From NCBI GenBank assembly GCA_900757865.1, contig CAAEPH010000031.1:79368-143367 (forward strand): a stretch of 64,000 nucleotides of DNA, read 5' to 3'. The notes under the pieces were generated by a model that ran no database searches, was not told the DNA's origin, and saw only the letters and a list, made by a program, of their open reading frames with translations. Both the position numbers and the translations under genes were made by a program. Each line of letters starts with the position of its first letter. Position 1 is the first letter of the stretch. This DNA is from an uncultured Sutterella sp. (lineage in GTDB: Bacteria; Pseudomonadota; Gammaproteobacteria; Burkholderiales; Burkholderiaceae_F). Positions 26,377 through 34,676 of this stretch are shown piece after piece.

Positions 26377-27711
26377 ATGATGTCTTTGTCATTTGAAGAT
26401 ATTAAAAAGATAGCCTCTAATTTGGGGTTTGATGCCGTGATGGATGTAAGAGGCATTCACTCACCCGTGGAGCTCTGCCAAGGTATTGCCCCTGACAATT
26501 CAAAGTCGCCCTACTCCGGCGTCTACTGCCAATTTCGTAGCAATGGCGATCTCTACATCGGCAAAGCCATCAATGTTGTAAAGCGACACAACGTTCACAT
26601 GCAAACGCACAAGTTCACGGTGGACTATCTGGCCTTTCACTACATTCCAATTAATCAGCTCAGTAATCAAGAGCACCGCTTTATTGAACGCGCACAAACG
26701 TTGGGTTACCCACTTGTGAATCAGCAACTCGTTCGTAGTGAAGCACTCTCAATGCAAGAGTTTGACGATCTCGTCCCCGTAGCTGCGCAAAATGCCTTTC
26801 TGGAAAAATTAGCTCAAGGTGGTCCACGGGTGACGGATTGGGCATTGGTTTGTCAAAATGCTTTAGGCTGGGAAATTCATGAATGGGACTGCTTTATGTG
26901 CGACCCCGCAAAAGCTGTGGTGCTCCAGATTGCCAAAGCGTTCGTAAACGCGTTGATCCCTCAACCCGGGTCTCTCGTCGGGCAATTCTGGCGCGTTAAC
27001 CTCTCAACCAAAGGCCGAACGGCACGCGAACAATCCATCTTCAATTTAAGTGCAGGCTTTCGCCTTGTGCTGACGATCTACCGTTTTGCACCATTGCGCG
27101 ACGCGCTTCTTGCTCGCGTGCTGTTTGATCCTAACTTTTTATTGAAACGCTTCACTTCGCAGGAAGCCGTTGAAGAAGCTTTCCCTTGGTGTCAATTCAA
27201 TTGGCAGGCTCAACCCGACGACGAAAACAACGATACCGTTGACCTCGACCCTGACGTTGTGCTCGACGACGATGACGCGTCTGCGACTACCGCTAGCGAA
27301 CTCACTACGGATTCTCAGTGCGACTCCAGCGCCGATCAGAGAGGACCTTTTGAAACCACAGCAGATCGTGCTCAAAGCTTAAAAGCGAGCCTCACCTCGT
27401 CGTCAACTGGCTTAACCACTCCCGAAGAGAATCTCGCCATAGCGTATTTAACCCGAGCAGATAATGAAATACAGCGTGGTTTTGTGAGCCCTCAAGATGC
27501 CGTGACGCGAGTACTGCGTCCTATTGCTCAGGTGGATACGTCAACGCTATGCACGCTTGTGTGCGACGCCCGAGCACTCATGGACACCTTAGCGGATCCC
27601 GCCCTGGGGTGTTCCGTTTATCTGGCACTCATGGCGTTGATGCGAGGAAAACAAACGATCAACGATAAGCATCACAACTCTCTTTTGAGCTACCAATTGC
27701 TAAGCGCCTAG
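26377..27711 (+). CDS. GIY-YIG domain protein
   Basis: The 444-residue product has an AAAGGA site before a double ATG. A GIY-YIG nuclease-like core is visible at about residues 48-120: SGVYCQF (GIY strand), LYIGKAINVVKRHNVH (YIG strand, Lys and Arg of the first helix), then NQEHRFIERAQ carrying the expected catalytic Glu. The rest, about 130-444, is not recognised; it includes an acidic run at about 283-305 (DDENNDTVDLDPDVVLDDDD). GIY-YIG proteins cut or repair DNA, and many are linked to mobile elements; which role applies here is unknown. It lies downstream of the conjugation operon and is flanked by an autotransporter remnant. Confidence 0.75.
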   Translation: MMSLSFEDIKKIASNLGFDAVMDVRGIHSPVELCQGIAPDNSKSPYSGVYCQFRSNGDLYIGKAINVVKRHNVHMQTHKFTVDYLAFHYIPINQLSNQEHRFIERAQTLGYPLVNQQLVRSEALSMQEFDDLVPVAAQNAFLEKLAQGGPRVTDWALVCQNALGWEIHEWDCFMCDPAKAVVLQIAKAFVNALIPQPGSLVGQFWRVNLSTKGRTAREQSIFNLSAGFRLVLTIYRFAPLRDALLARVLFDPNFLLKRFTSQEAVEEAFPWCQFNWQAQPDDENNDTVDLDPDVVLDDDDASATTASELTTDSQCDSSADQRGPFETTADRAQSLKASLTSSSTGLTTPEENLAIAYLTRADNEIQRGFVSPQDAVTRVLRPIAQVDTSTLCTLVCDARALMDTLADPALGCSVYLALMALMRGKQTINDKHHNSLLSYQLLSA

Positions 27712-27833
27712 TCGGTGCGATTTCTCAAACACGTGAACGCTATTCTCAATCTCGTGAACGATTCAATTCCCAGGTTCGTTCGATTATATGATGGATGGAA
27801 GCTTCGTGATCAACGCCACTCTACCTTCAGAGC

Positions 27834-29750
27834 ATGGTTGGACGGTTCTCTCACTCACCGTGTCACGATGGATCGGTATCTCTACATGGAGGCCTCAATT
27901 CAGAAACCACTCCAGACCTGTCTTATTCTCTCGCCACGGTGGACAACAATATCGTTGATTTTCAGGCGCCTCTCATAGGCGCTATCGTTACTGGAGGATC
28001 GGTTCACTTTGGAACCCGTCCGTCTGTTAACAAGAGCGAGTCCTACTTGTCCGCGAGTGGCAATACCGTGAAAATCTCGAGCGACGTCGTGGATATGTTC
28101 TACGTGGCGGGCGGTTATATTTATGGCTCGACGCTTCCGACAGATCACCTCAAAATCGAAAACAACACCGTTGAACTTTCGGGTAACGTGACAATCGGCG
28201 GTGTGGTAATCGGTGGCGTTCACGGCTACGACCTTTACTACTATGACTTTGGCCTGGAGTTTTTCGACAACAACACCATCACTGCAGAAGGCACCGTCAC
28301 CGTTAAGACGCATCAATTCAAAGACAACTACCCAGAACAAGCCTTAATGGGTTACAACCAGCTCAAGCTCACTATCAATGAGCTCAACAAAGAAAAAGCC
28401 GTCTGACGCTCGCGGGCGACCGTTCGATCGACCTTCGCGGACAAACCCTACGCCTTTATCCCGGCGCTGACTTTAAGGCCAACGGCCGTTACCTCCTCAT
28501 CGACTCCACAACCGTCCAAGCGCCAGACAAAACGTCAGAGGAAAATCCCCCAGCGCGACTGGCGCGTTCGCTGCCAGACGATCCCAACAACACAAACACT
28601 CCAGCACCGGTGGATCTGGCCACACAAAACGGACGTATTTTGATGACTGCGCTCTCGGACACCAACACGATGCTCACCGCCGATCAGATTAGTGAAGCCA
28701 ATGAAATCGTGCTCGAAAACACCTTTGTGAAAGAACCCATGCGAATGGACATGGAAGCCCATGGCCATTTGCTCACCATCACCTTTGATGACAAACCCGC
28801 GACACCCAAGGATAAACCCGAAATCAAGGACAACGCCAAGGTGCTCTCTCGGACCTTCACGGGGGCGTTGCGCTTAATCGATAATGGTGCCAATATGGCG
28901 CTTGAAAATCCGCTCCCGCAAGCTCACCAGACGCTCGTTCGCGAGCAAACGACTCGTGCACCTTTTGCCTCGAGCTATGGCTCGAACGGCTCACTCAAAA
29001 CGAGTCCACGCCTTGATGTTGACACCCAAATTGTGATGGTGGGCTCAGCGTTTAAATGGCTTCCTACGACCACTGTCGCGGTTTTCGGCGAATATGCTCT
29101 GGGCGATACCAATGCCTCGCTCGGCACATTGAGTGCCAAGGCAGACCACCGTGGCTATGGGATCGGCGTAGCTGCTCAACACGACTTTAACGAGCAGTTC
29201 TACTGCTAGCACATCATTGCGCTATGGGCGAACGGAAACCAAATTCCGCGGAACGTTTGACGCCGATACCGTTCATTACAAAGCCAAGGCGCCTTATGCC
29301 TCGCTTCGCTTACAAGCTGGGTGGCGCTATCCCGTGACCGAGACGATCACAACGGACCTCTACGCACGTTACGGCTTGAACTACATCGGTGGCGACACCG
29401 TAGCGCTTCATAACCGTACGAACGACACGTTGGATGCGACGTCCACCACCACGTCAACTCTTCGTATCGGTGGCCTCGTGAACGTGCTCAATACCCAAAA
29501 CTGGGACGCTGCCTTGGGTGCCGCTTACGAACGCACCTTCGGTTCAGAAGGCAAAACCGCGGTGGTCGTGTTCGGCCATCCCTACGACGTTGATGCCACG
29601 AGCTTAGACGGCAATACTGGCATCTTTACGGCCAAGGTGGGCTACCATCCCGAAACGGCTAAGGCCTGGAGCTTCGGTCTTCATGTCGATGGCTTTGTCG
29701 GGGACCGCCAAGGCGTCGCGGGGACCTTCACCACGACTTATAGCTTCTAA
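27834..29750 (+). pseudogene. Autotransporter remnant, frameshifted
   Basis: Three frames together give one autotransporter C-terminal portion. Frame A (to about 28,400) encodes passenger-like repeats with N-x-V/I and GG patterns (GGYIYGS, GGVVIGGVHGYD). The reading shifts at about 28,400 and continues (LTLAGDRSIDLRG onward) to a stop at 29,207-29,209. It shifts again to a third segment ending in TTYSF with a terminal aromatic residue, as expected for an outer-membrane beta-barrel. The 5' part including the signal peptide is missing or scrambled. I count at least two frameshifts plus truncation, so it is not a functional full-length protein. Confidence 0.8.
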
Positions 29751-29801
29751 CGATAATAAGGCTTTCCGACCATAAGGAAAGTCTGCCATTGTCCAACAAC
29801 A

Positions 29802-29846
29802 AAGGCGTGATCGTAATTAGCTTCGATTCGATCACGCCTTCTTCTT
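29802..29846. terminator. Bidirectional terminator-like hairpin
   Basis: A perfect 12-base inverted repeat (AAGGCGTGATCG, 15-base loop, CGATCACGCCTT) at 29,802-29,813 and 29,829-29,840, followed by a T-rich run on the + strand. It lies between convergent genes. Confidence 0.8.
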
Positions 29847-29889
29847 TTCCTTCATCTGTTCCTTCGCCGTGAGCGCTGAGGCAGTGCGA

Positions 29890-29945
29890 CTTGTGCCTAA
29901 CGTCTTGTGCTAAACCTCTCGTGCTAAACGTCTGATGCCTTATGC
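29890..29945. repeat. Degenerate 14-base tandem repeat, about four copies
   Basis: Units such as CTTGTGCCTAACGT, CTTGTGCTAAACCT and CTCGTGCTAAACGT follow one another, with a fourth diverged copy. It sits just beyond the 3' end of the TetR gene. Its function is unknown. Confidence 0.7.
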
Positions 29946-29988
29946 TACGTTCAACGCAGAGCACCACCCGTCTCGCACATCGCCCTCA

Positions 29989-30585
29989 TTAGTAGTCGAC
30001 CTTTTGTTTTTTGCGCTTCACGTCAACCACGCTCACTTTCTCCAAGAGATAAGGCCACAAGGCTTTTTTTAATTTTGGCGAGACGAAATCCACGCCAAAC
30101 TTGTGCGCATAGAAAAACCCTTCCATGGTCATCACGGCAAGAAGCGTCGGGACTTGTTTTTCAGCAGGAAGGCGTTCAATACGCTGATAGAGCGCCTCGT
30201 ACCAAGCAGTTACGGGAGCCATGAGTTCTTTGTCGTGCACAAAGCTGGAGATCAACGTCACCCCAACCGTGGCCCACCCGCGATTGTTGCGATCAAACGC
30301 CTTAAACCACTCCACATAACCGGCTACCAACCGGTCGGCATCGTCACCCTCAAAGAGCGAGGTGTATTTTTCCATCTCTTCATTCATGTGCTCGACGTAG
30401 TGCGCAATAAGCGCTGCGTGCAACGCGCGCTTGCTACTAAAGTGGTACGTCAATGCCCCTTTACTTAATCCCGCCCGTTCAGCAACGCGATCAAGCGTGA
30501 GATTATCGATTCCCTCTTCCAAAATAATCGCATTGGCCGCTTCGATCAAAGCGACTTTAGTTCGTTGAGCTTTTTCACTGGCCAT
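29989..30585 (-). CDS. TetR-family transcriptional regulator
   Basis: From the ATG at 30,585 the product is 198 residues (an ATG at 30,597 is also in frame but has its ribosome binding site too close). The N-terminal TetR helix-turn-helix is clear: NLTLDRVAERAGLSKGALTYHF, then SSKRALHAALI. The C-terminal ligand domain is not assignable to a ligand. It lies downstream of and in the same direction as the flavin reductase gene, whose promoter carries a palindrome that could be its operator; that link is an inference. Confidence 0.92.
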   Translation of the reverse strand: MASEKAQRTKVALIEAANAIILEEGIDNLTLDRVAERAGLSKGALTYHFSSKRALHAALIAHYVEHMNEEMEKYTSLFEGDDADRLVAGYVEWFKAFDRNNRGWATVGVTLISSFVHDKELMAPVTAWYEALYQRIERLPAEKQVPTLLAVMTMEGFFYAHKFGVDFVSPKLKKALWPYLLEKVSVVDVKRKKQKVDY

Positions 30586-30876
30586 GCTCTCATTCATCCT
30601 TCATGTTCACGTCTCGTCCACGTTCACCGCTCCCTACATTTCCCTTATGCTCGCAACGACGACCTCAAAGGTAGCCTTGTCGCGAAAAGAGCGAGTGAGC
30701 TTGTCGATCGTCGACGGCATCTATCGCAGACACATCATCATAGCCTACCATGGAAAAACCTCAACACCCATGTCGAGTATTGAGGTTCTTCACTCGGCTT
30801 TATCAGCCGTTCGGTGAGCTGTGGCGCGGTTCTCGACAACGAGCGTTTCGCGCCCCGTTCACCCAAGCGGTTTGGT
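30586..30876. other. 291-base gap between the flavin reductase gene and the tetR gene
   Basis: It holds a terminator for the upstream gene (listed separately), a small hairpin (CGGCT, loop, AGCCG at 30,797-30,811) and presumably the tetR promoter. No gene was seen. Confidence 0.4.
30754..30787 (-). terminator. Rho-independent terminator of the flavin reductase gene
   Basis: On the minus strand an 8-base stem AACCTCAA / TTGAGGTT (30,780-30,787 and 30,757-30,764) is followed by a T run. It lies about 90 bases after the stop codon. Confidence 0.7.
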
Positions 30877-32640
30877 TTACTTCGCCGCCTTAGCCGCTGC
30901 GTCACCCGCGATACGACCAAAGACGATGATGTCGGTGTAAGCATTGCCGCCCAAACGGTTCGTGCCGTGCGTCACACCGGTGACTTCACCCGCAGCCCAA
31001 AGACCCGGGATCACCTTGCCGTCCTTCGTTAAGACCTGCGCCTTTTCGTTGATGCGCACGCCACCCATGGTGTGGTGCGTCGAGGGCACCGCCTTGATCA
31101 CGTAGTACTTGCCTTGCGTCATGTCGACCAAGCCAGCACGGTGGTGGAAGTCCTTGTCGTTACCCTTACCGGCCATATCAGAGACGCGCTTCACGGTCGC
31201 TTGGAGCTGACCGAGCGGCATCTTCGTGAAGTCGGCGATGCACTTCAAGTCGTCGCACGTCGTCATGATGCCCTGCTTCGTGAAGGCTTCGTATTCGGTC
31301 GGGTGTTCCTTAACGGTGTTGGAAATGGCCCCGATCTTATCGTTCCAGAGCACCCAGCAGTAGCCACCCGTCTGCTTCAAAATCGCTTCCGAGAGCACGT
31401 CACGACGCTGGAGCTCTTCAACGAAGCGCTTTCCTTCTTGGTTAAGCATAATGGCGCCGTCAAAGCGGGAGTCCGCGATCAATTCGATCACGCCCGAGAT
31501 CGGGTCGCAAATCGGGTAGGTCTGGATGTAGCCCATGTTGACCAATTCAGCACCGGCGCGTTCCGCCATGTAAAGCGCTTCACCCGTGGTGCCCGGGGCG
31601 TCCGTGGTCTTAAAGCGTTCGTCAATCTTAGGATTGTATTTCTTCACCATGGCCGGGTTCGCACCAAAGCCACCGGTGGCCAACACCACACCGCCCTTGG
31701 CGTTGAAGGTGTAGGTTTGACCCTGCATCGTGGCCTTGACGCCCACCACACGGCCGCTCTTATCCTTGATGAGCTCTTCGGCCTTCATGTTGCGAATGAC
31801 CGGAATACCGAGTTCGTCGGCCTTGGCCTGGAACTTGGAGATAAATTCCGTACCCGTGTGGCCAAACGGAATGAGAGCACGCTTACGGCTGTGACCACCA
31901 AAGAAGAAGAGGTTGTCATCTTCGAAGTTGACGCCTAAGTAATCACGGCACCACTTCGCGGCGTCCAAGGCGTTATGCGTCATCACGTTGATGACCTTCA
32001 TGTCGCCCTTTCCGTCACCGCCCTTGAAGGTGTCCTGAGCGTGCAGTTCAGGCGAGTCGTCCGTGATGCCGAGCTTAGGTTGCACCCAGTTTTGCGCAAC
32101 GTTCATTTCAGCGCCCGAAATCAAGGAGTTGCCACCCACGGCAGGCATTTTTTCAAGGAGGACCACGTTGGCGCCTTCCGCCTTGGCGGTAATCGCAGCG
32201 GAGAACCCAGCGCCACCCGCACCGATCACGACGACGTCGTAGTTGTTGACTTTGGGTAACGTGGCAGCGACTTGCTTCACGGCCTTCTTATCGGCCTTGC
32301 TCAACGTCACACCCGCCTTCTTGGCTGCGTCTTTAACAGCGTCCAAAAAGCCCTTGGCGGAGAACGTGGCTCCTGAAATCACGTCCAAGTCGGCAGAGTT
32401 GGTCTTGATGACGTCGTCTTTGAGCGTCGTGAAGACTTCTTTACTCAAAACGGGGTTTTCGTGCTCTTTGACAACTTTAATGTCTTGGATCTTACCGTTG
32501 TCAAAAGTCACGGCCACCGTGATGTCACCGTGCTTGCCCACGCCCGTACCTTCTTGGGTCAAAGGCGCAGCACAAAGCACTGTCGAAAAACCGGCTACCG
32601 CCATGAGCGTGGCAGCGGAAATCAGAGTTAATTTTTTCAT
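30877..32640 (-). CDS. urdA: Periplasmic FMN/FAD reductase, likely urocanate reductase (UrdA type)
   Basis: From the ATG at 32,640 (GGAGACA site upstream) the product is 587 residues with a signal peptide (about 1-25). An FMN-binding domain has the flavinylation motif DVISGATFS (86-94, FMN expected on Ser94). A fumarate-reductase-type FAD domain starts with VVVIGAGGAG (about 137-145). No CxxCH haem motif is present, so it is not a flavocytochrome c. Where fumarate reductases have an active-site His, this has Tyr375, and Asp390, Arg413, His522 and Arg562 follow at the same spacings as Tyr373, Asp388, Arg411, His520 and Arg560 of Shewanella UrdA as I remember them. Urocanate reductase makes imidazole propionate during anaerobic respiration. 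A related acrylate-type substrate cannot be excluded. Confidence 0.75.
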   Translation of the reverse strand: MKKLTLISAATLMAVAGFSTVLCAAPLTQEGTGVGKHGDITVAVTFDNGKIQDIKVVKEHENPVLSKEVFTTLKDDVIKTNSADLDVISGATFSAKGFLDAVKDAAKKAGVTLSKADKKAVKQVAATLPKVNNYDVVVIGAGGAGFSAAITAKAEGANVVLLEKMPAVGGNSLISGAEMNVAQNWVQPKLGITDDSPELHAQDTFKGGDGKGDMKVINVMTHNALDAAKWCRDYLGVNFEDDNLFFFGGHSRKRALIPFGHTGTEFISKFQAKADELGIPVIRNMKAEELIKDKSGRVVGVKATMQGQTYTFNAKGGVVLATGGFGANPAMVKKYNPKIDERFKTTDAPGTTGEALYMAERAGAELVNMGYIQTYPICDPISGVIELIADSRFDGAIMLNQEGKRFVEELQRRDVLSEAILKQTGGYCWVLWNDKIGAISNTVKEHPTEYEAFTKQGIMTTCDDLKCIADFTKMPLGQLQATVKRVSDMAGKGNDKDFHHRAGLVDMTQGKYYVIKAVPSTHHTMGGVRINEKAQVLTKDGKVIPGLWAAGEVTGVTHGTNRLGGNAYTDIIVFGRIAGDAAAKAAK

Positions 32641-32686
32641 AAGTTGTCTCCTTGTAGGTAAAGCCACCTAGTTACTTCGGCGTGAA

Positions 32687-32721
32687 ATTGTAGCAAGCTA
32701 AACAGACTGGTTGTTCTGTTT
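32687..32721 (-). promoter_or_regulatory. Promoter and candidate TetR operator upstream of the urdA-like gene
   Basis: A -10-like TACAAT lies on the minus strand at 32,692-32,687. Just upstream is a 22-base palindrome (AAACAGA, 8 bases, TCTGTTT; 32,700-32,721), placed where a repressor would block RNA polymerase. The nearest regulator is the TetR gene downstream. No good -35 hexamer was found. Confidence 0.5.
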
Positions 32722-33281
32722 TGTTTTCTATCCCAAGCCTAATTTCGTTCAATCAACCAACTTCTATCATATATAAACACCTACTGCACAGCCTTTTACT
32801 TCGTGACATTAGGACTTACCCTTATAGGGAAAGTTCCCATAACCGACCAATGAGTTGGTTTGTATGGACCTCATTATCCGGAGTCGTCTCTCCCATCCTC
32901 TCTACGCCTAAAGCAGAGGGTAATCGAGATAAGCCACCTTACAAACAACGCATCGAAACCGCCTCGATTCCTCCACTTTGGGTTTGTCTTTCCTCCTCCT
33001 TGATCATTCTTTGTTTTCTCAAGATGACGCACCAGAGCATAAAAAGAGACCTCGATACCGAAACGCTCGAGGCTCATGAGGTCCATAAAAGATCCCTAAC
33101 AGGAAATGTGTTTTTGTGTTTTACGGAGCGGGTTTGAGGCAAACGCTCCATTTCTTCGCCGTATACGGCGCCGGTCCCGCCCCATGCGGGCTACCGGTTC
33201 GCAGTTGAAGTTGCCTGGCAAACCCGGCTCTCGCAGGAGACGACTCCGCCCAATAGGTTTCATCCGTTGGCCACCCAGTCG
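32722..33281. other. Gap of about 560 bases upstream of the urdA-like gene
   Basis: No convincing gene. It contains a perfect palindrome CGCCGTATACGGCG at 33,158-33,171 and next to it an interrupted inverted repeat (CCGGT, CCCGC, loop, GCGGG, ACCGG) at about 33,171-33,197. These could terminate transcription of the broken gene on the minus strand. Confidence 0.4.
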
Positions 33282-33979
33282 CTATCGCCCCCCTTTTGTC
33301 ACGACTTGCGCGTTATAGCGCCCTGTGAGCGACACCGTTTGGAAGTCCTTCACGGTTGGCGTGGCCAAGCCCAACGCTTCGCAGTGAGCCATGTGCGTTG
33401 CCCAATCGACGGGTTGCTCAGTTGGTACCGTAAAGCGAGAGAAGGGCCCCGGCCTGTTTCAAGGTTGGTGCACGCCTTGGCTCGAACACTGGGCATCATG
33501 ATCGAGGCGCACACCGTGATGGTGCGCTCACCGACGATGTCGGTGAGCGTCATGGCCGAGCCACCATGCGCGTCCGTTTTGCTCCAGCGACCTTCCAGTG
33601 GGGAGGCTCGTCCCGAGACGGCGTCCTGCCAGGCAAGGCCTGTCACGCCTTGCTCCGATCCGGGCGCAACCGGTGCGCGCGTTTGCACGCGTTCCACTTC
33701 CCAGACAATAGGAAACCCCTCCTCTCTCAGCTCACCGTGATCCTTTTTTGTGGCCACTCGAAGACGCGCCAGAGCCTCCTGGTCGATCTGGACGGTCAGG
33801 TTGCAGACGCCTACACCCGTCGCCCGAAAATCGTGCGCCCCTTCGCAGTCGACCGTTAGTGTCATGGGAAGCGTGATCGTGTTGCCCGGCATACCGTGTC
33901 CCATGGGATTGGCATGAGCGACCATGGTGAGCATTGAGCTCAGCGTGACCCAGCTCACGACCGCCAACGTTCGTTCCAC
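33282..33979 (-). pseudogene. Exported protein, probably broken by a frameshift
   Basis: The first frame (209 residues to 33,350) starts with a signal peptide (LSSMLTMVAHA) and has a compact domain with paired cysteines (LTVDCEGAHDF, VGVCNLTVQID, ITVCASIM, KACTNLET). After RYQLSNPSIGQR it continues as a Trp/Arg-rich unnatural tail. The neighbouring frame gives a more protein-like continuation (MAHCEALGLATPTVKDF, then GRYNAQVV) down to a TAG at 33,282, reminiscent of C-terminal parts of adhesin or lectin-like domains. This suggests a frameshift near 33,390 and loss of the rest. The family is uncertain; an invasin/adhesin-type domain is a guess. Confidence 0.5.
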
Positions 33980-34122
33980 CGTTCTACAGACGCCCTATCG
34001 GCGTGCTGAGACGCCCCTCTCAGGAGGCTCGATTCCGAGTACATGACGTTTGCCTCGTCCACGATTGTCCTCCCTTCGATGAGCACGCTCCATCATCGTT
34101 TTTCGCCTTCGAATGTACCCTA

Positions 34123-34674
34123 TCACTCACCTGATGATAGGGGCACGATCACCAAGTTCGGATGCGTCAGTTGAGGAGACGGGAAGTGAAACTCTTTAGC
34201 GGCCCACACCATACCTTGCTCGACGGCCTCCGGATACTTCGCCCGCAGTTCATCGATAACGCCAAACTCGATTGCTCCCATCGGACAACTGGCCACGCAC
34301 GCGGGCACCTCGCCCTTGGCCAGGCGTGCTTGGCACGCATCGCACTTATAGACCTTCTTTTCGCTCTTGGCAAAACTCGGCACGTGATACGGACAGGCAC
34401 CGACGCAAGCCTGGCACCCGATACACTTATGGTGGTCTTGGATGACCAAACCGTTGGCCTCTTTATGGTACGCCTTCACGAGGCAGACCTTGAGACACGC
34501 TGGGTCGTCACAGTGGTTGCATCCAAGCGTCAAAAAACTCATGGTCGACGGATTTTCCACGCGACGGCGTAGCCAGACGCCGTCGGGCAACTGTTTTTCT
34601 TCTTTACACGCGATCACGCAAGCCGCACAACCGTTGCAGCGTGCGCCATTAAAAACAAATCCCAACTGTTTCAT
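34123..34674 (-). CDS. DmsB-like four-cluster iron-sulfur electron transfer subunit
   Basis: From the ATG at 34,674, two bases after the stop of the upstream catalytic gene, the product is 183 residues. It has four cysteine groups: CNGCAACVIAC, CNHCDDPACLKVC, CIGCQACVGAC and CDACQARL followed by CVASC, enough for four [4Fe-4S] clusters. This is the DmsB/PhsB/PsrB ferredoxin subunit that passes electrons to the molybdopterin subunit. Two-base spacing shows an operon with the gene before it. There is no DmsC/NrfD-type membrane anchor in the neighbourhood, so how quinol electrons reach it is unclear. It has no signal peptide, as expected for a subunit exported by hitch-hiking on its Tat partner. 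Confidence 0.92.
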   Translation of the reverse strand: MKQLGFVFNGARCNGCAACVIACKEEKQLPDGVWLRRRVENPSTMSFLTLGCNHCDDPACLKVCLVKAYHKEANGLVIQDHHKCIGCQACVGACPYHVPSFAKSEKKVYKCDACQARLAKGEVPACVASCPMGAIEFGVIDELRAKYPEAVEQGMVWAAKEFHFPSPQLTHPNLVIVPLSSGE

Positions 34675-34676
34675 GA

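Noticed and set aside
31072..31938. Long open frame (288 codons) on the + strand
   Set aside because: Antisense shadow of the flavin reductase gene, His/Val/Arg-rich translation without domains or ribosome binding site.
30877..32640. Flavocytochrome c fumarate reductase
   Set aside because: No CxxCH haem motif and Tyr instead of the active-site His; urocanate-reductase spacing fits better.
32721..33137. 138-codon + strand frame upstream of the urdA-like gene
   Set aside because: No ribosome binding site, mixed composition, and it covers the promoter and palindrome region.
33267..33740. 157-codon + strand frame
   Set aside because: Overlaps the exported-protein gene on the other strand, which has a signal peptide; this frame has no domain or start signal.
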